Shown here piece after piece: positions 38,452 to 40,915 of a DNA stretch of 40,915 nucleotides. The position numbers were made by a program, and so were the translations under genes. Source of the stretch: Candidatus Woesearchaeota archaeon (GTDB taxonomy: Archaea; Nanobdellota; Nanobdellia; SCGC-AAA011-G17; JACPNG01). The stretch spans positions 1 through 40,915 of the forward strand of contig JACPNG010000010.1 of NCBI GenBank assembly GCA_016185605.1, in the 5' to 3' direction. Within the stretch, counting starts at the first letter, position 1, and each line of letters starts with the position of its first letter. The notes under the pieces were generated by a model. The model saw only the letters and a list, made by a program, of their open reading frames with translations. It had not been told where the DNA came from and did no database searches.

Positions 38452-39649
38452 GTATAAGCCAAAAAATCTGAAGGATATTAAAGGATTAGACAGAGAGATA
38501 AAAACAATAAAAGAATTTATCGCTAATTTTAGAAAAGGAAAAGCCTTGCTTATATTTGGCCCCCCTGGAACAGGAAAAACTTCTAGTGTACATTTATTGG
38601 CCAGAGAATTAAACTATGAGTTATTCGAGTTAAATGCCAGTAATTTTAGAGACAAAGAAAGCATAGAAAATATATTGGGCGGGGCAATCAAGCAAAAATC
38701 CCTTTTCTTCAAGGGGAAATTAATTTTATTGGATGAAATAGACGGGATGAGCAAAGATGACAGGGGTGGCATGACTTCTTTGCTAAAGATGATAGAAGAT
38801 TCAAGTTTTCCAATAATTATAACCTCCAATGAAATAGAAATTAGCAGTCTGGAAAGTCTAATTAAAAAAGTTAGATTATTGGAGTACAAAAAACTAAATG
38901 ATGATATTGTTTTTTTTGTACTAAAGGATATATGCGAGAAAGAAGGAATAATTTATGATATTGAAATACTTGAAAAATTAGCAGAATCCTGCAAAGGTGA
39001 CTTAAGGGCAGCCATAATTGATTTGCAAACATTAGTTATTAATAGTAAATTAGAAGATTTTAATGTTGAAGATTTTAATAGATTAAAGACTGAGAGTATA
39101 ACAAGAGTATTAAATATAATATTCAGCAAGAATGATATAAATGAATCCAAAAAGCATATAGAATTATCAGACATTGACTTGGTTGATATTTCTAAAAGAT
39201 ATATCTCTCCTGTTGTTTTTAGCAATGATAATGTATTATCTTACTGGTTAGAAGAGAATATTCCCCTGCAATATAATTCTAAAGATATTATTAAATCATT
39301 CGAAATATTAAGCAGAATTGATTTGCTTAGATCAAGAATAATGAGAAGGCAATACTGGAGATATCTGGCTTATATAAATGACTTATCAGCTGGAATCTCA
39401 TTGAATAAAAGCATTAATCTTAATCTAAACCATAGAAGGACAAAGAGAAGCCCTAAAAACAATAATAAACTATGGTGGTTGGTGAGCAGAAAAAAGAAGG
39501 ATATAGCTGAAAAGATATCTCATAAATCACATATATCCATGATGAATGTTATGAATAATTTTTACTATTATGAATTAATGTTAAGGGATGAAAAACTGCA
39601 GGATTATTTTGGATTAACTCAAGAAGAGATTCTATGGCTGGAAAAATAA
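38432..39649 (+). CDS. rfcL: Replication factor C large subunit
   Basis: A 405-residue AAA+ clamp-loader subunit. Start MKLLIDKYKPKNLKDIKG; Walker A FGPPGTGKTS (about 42-51); Walker B LILLDEIDGM (D100, E101). CKGDLRAAIIDLQTLV is a typical sensor-2/lid segment. There is no SRC motif, as usual for the large subunit. It begins inside the previous gene (20-base overlap). At 405 residues it is on the short side, lacking the long charged tail with a PIP box seen in many archaea. Confidence 0.92.
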   Translation: MKLLIDKYKPKNLKDIKGLDREIKTIKEFIANFRKGKALLIFGPPGTGKTSSVHLLARELNYELFELNASNFRDKESIENILGGAIKQKSLFFKGKLILLDEIDGMSKDDRGGMTSLLKMIEDSSFPIIITSNEIEISSLESLIKKVRLLEYKKLNDDIVFFVLKDICEKEGIIYDIEILEKLAESCKGDLRAAIIDLQTLVINSKLEDFNVEDFNRLKTESITRVLNIIFSKNDINESKKHIELSDIDLVDISKRYISPVVFSNDNVLSYWLEENIPLQYNSKDIIKSFEILSRIDLLRSRIMRRQYWRYLAYINDLSAGISLNKSINLNLNHRRTKRSPKNNNKLWWLVSRKKKDIAEKISHKSHISMMNVMNNFYYYELMLRDEKLQDYFGLTQEEILWLEK

Positions 39650-39660
39650 ATAAATTTAGT

Positions 39661-40500
39661 TCAAATTTTTAAAGCTCTTAATCTTTTTACCCTTTCCTGG
39701 ACTTGAGGATGAGTTGAGAATAAATTTAATAATGCCTGTCCCCTAAATGGATTGACAATAAACAAGCTGCTTGTGGCAGGACTTCCAAACATCATTGGGT
39801 GGGCTTTATTGTGTAATTCTAATTTTTCTAATGCTCTTGCTAATGCCTCTGGATTTTTTATCATTCTTGCTCCAGATTCATCTGCTATATACTCTCTGCT
39901 TCTCGAGATTGCCAGTTGGATTATTGTGGCAATTATAGGAGTTAATATAGCTAATCCGAGCAATGCAAATATATTTCCAGAATTTTCATTGTCCCTATTT
40001 CCAAACATAGCAGCAAACCTTGTCATATAAGCCAAATAACTAATTACTCCAGCTATTGTGGCTGCAATAGTAGCTATTAATGTGTCCCTATTTTTAACAT
40101 GGGATAATTCATGTGCCATTACCCCTTTTAATTCCTCTTTTGTCAGATTTCTTATTATTCCTTCTGTAGCAGCTACAGCAGCATTTTTGGGAGATCTTCC
40201 TGTAGCAAATGCATTTAGGTTATTAGCTGGAATTATATATACTTTCGGCATTGGAAGCCTTGCTTCTTTTGCAATTCCCTCTACTAATTTATACAACTCA
40301 TGATTCTTATCAACTTGCTTTGCCTTATACATCATTAAGACTATTTTGTCTGAAAACCAGTAAGTGCCGAAGTTCATCAATATAGAAAGCACTAAACCAA
40401 CAAATATTCCAGTGTTTCCTCCGATTAAATATCCTAAAAACAACAATAACCCGGTTAATAATCCCAATAGCAATGCTGTTTTAATCTGATTATTTATCAT
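39661..40500 (-). CDS. htpX: HtpX-type membrane zinc metalloprotease (M48)
   Basis: A 279-residue inner-membrane protease for membrane-protein quality control. Two N-terminal spans (about 8-26 and 30-48), the active site VMAHELSHVKNRD (H130, E131, H134), two more hydrophobic segments (TLIATIAATIAGVISYLAYM and IFALLGLAILTPIIATIIQLAI), and the downstream SREYIADESGA supplying the third ligand Glu. The ATG has a TATA box about 25 bases upstream. Confidence 0.93.
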   Translation of the reverse strand: MINNQIKTALLLGLLTGLLLFLGYLIGGNTGIFVGLVLSILMNFGTYWFSDKIVLMMYKAKQVDKNHELYKLVEGIAKEARLPMPKVYIIPANNLNAFATGRSPKNAAVAATEGIIRNLTKEELKGVMAHELSHVKNRDTLIATIAATIAGVISYLAYMTRFAAMFGNRDNENSGNIFALLGLAILTPIIATIIQLAISRSREYIADESGARMIKNPEALARALEKLELHNKAHPMMFGSPATSSLFIVNPFRGQALLNLFSTHPQVQERVKRLRALKI

Positions 40501-40520
40501 GATATAATTATGAAAGATGT

Positions 40521-40530
40521 ATTTTTAAAT
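40521..40530 (-). promoter_or_regulatory. TATA box of HtpX, leaderless
   Basis: Minus-strand ATTTAAAAAT is centred about 25 bases before the htpX ATG. Confidence 0.5.
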
Positions 40531-40546
40531 CTTATCTTTGAGAATC

Positions 40547-40556
40547 TTTTTATATC
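40547..40556 (+). promoter_or_regulatory. TATA box of the HerA-like gene, leaderless
   Basis: TTTTATATCT is centred about 26.5 bases before the ATG at 40578. Confidence 0.5.
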
Positions 40557-40577
40557 TCAAAACTATGATAATAAAAT

Positions 40578-40915
40578 ATGCCGTATGATATTATAATTGG
40601 AAGGGATGAGGAAGACAGAAAGAAGTTTGGTAAAGAAGGCTCAATATTTATAGGCAAAGGCTATGTTAAGATGGGCCAGACTACTTCTTTAAGCAATAAT
40701 ATATTTTTAGATATAAATAAGCCTCATGTTATTCTTGTAAGCGGGAAAAGAGGCTCTGGAAAATCAACTAGTCTTGGAGTAATGGCAGAAGAGATGAGTA
40801 ATCTTCCAGAAGAGCTTAATAAAAAATTGTCTTTTATCTTGTTTGACACAATGGGAATATTCTGGACAATGAAGTACAAAAATGAAAGGCAAAAAGAACT
40901 ATTGAAAGACTGGAA
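40578..40915 (+). CDS. HerA/DUF87-type ATPase (3' partial)
   Basis: The frame from the ATG at 40578 stays open to the window end, so it is missing from the ORF track. About 112 residues are seen: MPYDIIIGRDEEDRKKFG, GSIFIGKGYVKMGQTTSLSNNIFLD and PHVILVSGKRGSGKSTSLGVMAEEM, where GKRGSGKS (56-63) is the Walker A motif. The spacing of the N-terminal barrel-like strand and P-loop matches HerA-like hexameric DNA translocases, which act with NurA in end resection. The catalytic C-terminal part is outside the window. Confidence 0.75.
   Translation, partial: MPYDIIIGRDEEDRKKFGKEGSIFIGKGYVKMGQTTSLSNNIFLDINKPHVILVSGKRGSGKSTSLGVMAEEMSNLPEELNKKLSFILFDTMGIFWTMKYKNERQKELLKDW

Noticed and set aside
1-40915. 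CRISPR arrays, insertion sequences, rRNA genes, replication origin repeats
   Set aside because: No direct-repeat array, transposase, terminal inverted repeats, rRNA sequence or clustered origin-box motif was seen.

Overview
This is an AT-rich archaeal window. The evidence is an S10/spc ribosomal-protein cluster in archaeal order (including eS4, eL19, eL32, RNase P Rpp29 and aIF1), TBP, a histone, MCM, RFC, topoisomerase VI, aIF1A, aIF2-beta, prefoldin, TrmY and a euryarchaeal/DPANN-style SecY plus DUF106 pair. The PriS-PriL fusion primase, very compact overlapping genes, short domain-minimal proteins (for example a stand-alone NMD3-like domain) and many tiny tRNA introns point to a DPANN lineage, perhaps Pacearchaeota/Woesearchaeota-like. 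That placement is inference; no tree was computed. No stretch longer than about 160 bases lacks a gene.

Layout: 1-2772 (+) holds two unrecognised membrane-anchored proteins. 2756-17749 (-) is one long block read from uL3 down to uL15, SecY, DUF106, prefoldin alpha and the fused primase; junctions are mostly TAAAATG (1-nt spacing) or short overlaps. 17909-19004 holds a histone (+), a zinc-ribbon protein and a YbaK-type deacylase (-). 19058-22966 is a translation island: tRNA-Gln, tRNA-Glu, trmY, tRNA-Gly, MetRS and a stand-alone MetRS tRNA-binding subunit (+), then tRNA-Ile, a LAGLIDADG endonuclease and tRNA-Asn (-). 23073-28836 holds a small Cys-rich membrane protein (+), then Nudix, PLD-like, Top6A, Top6B, an Arm/FmrO-like 16S rRNA methyltransferase and a KH protein (-). 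28823-36837 (-) holds aIF1A, NMD3-like, DUF424, a hypothetical, aIF2-beta, RPA-like OB protein, MCM, TBP and IleRS. 36923-39649 (+) holds RFC small, a HExxH protein and RFC large. HtpX (-) and a HerA-like ATPase (+, cut by the window end) close the window.

The most unusual material is in the tRNAs. All five tRNA genes contain introns, eight in total, only 13-37 nt long, each ending in AA; four are at non-canonical sites (two D-loops, acceptor stem 3/4, and the variable/T-stem junction). Two 22-nt introns, in tRNA-Ile and tRNA-Asn, look homologous although they sit at different tRNA positions, and a LAGLIDADG endonuclease gene lies directly between those two tRNA genes. Other points are a TBP gene with no ordinary start codon upstream of its core, a possible 11-codon leader ORF before uL3, a perfectly palindromic TATA element centred between tRNA-Gln and the deacylase gene, and an aminoglycoside-resistance-type rRNA methyltransferase homologue in a housekeeping ribosome-biogenesis setting.

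Many promoters look leaderless: an A/T box is centred about 25-27 nt before the ATG. I used that spacing to choose several starts. All family calls come from reading the sequence and recalling family motifs; no database search was run.
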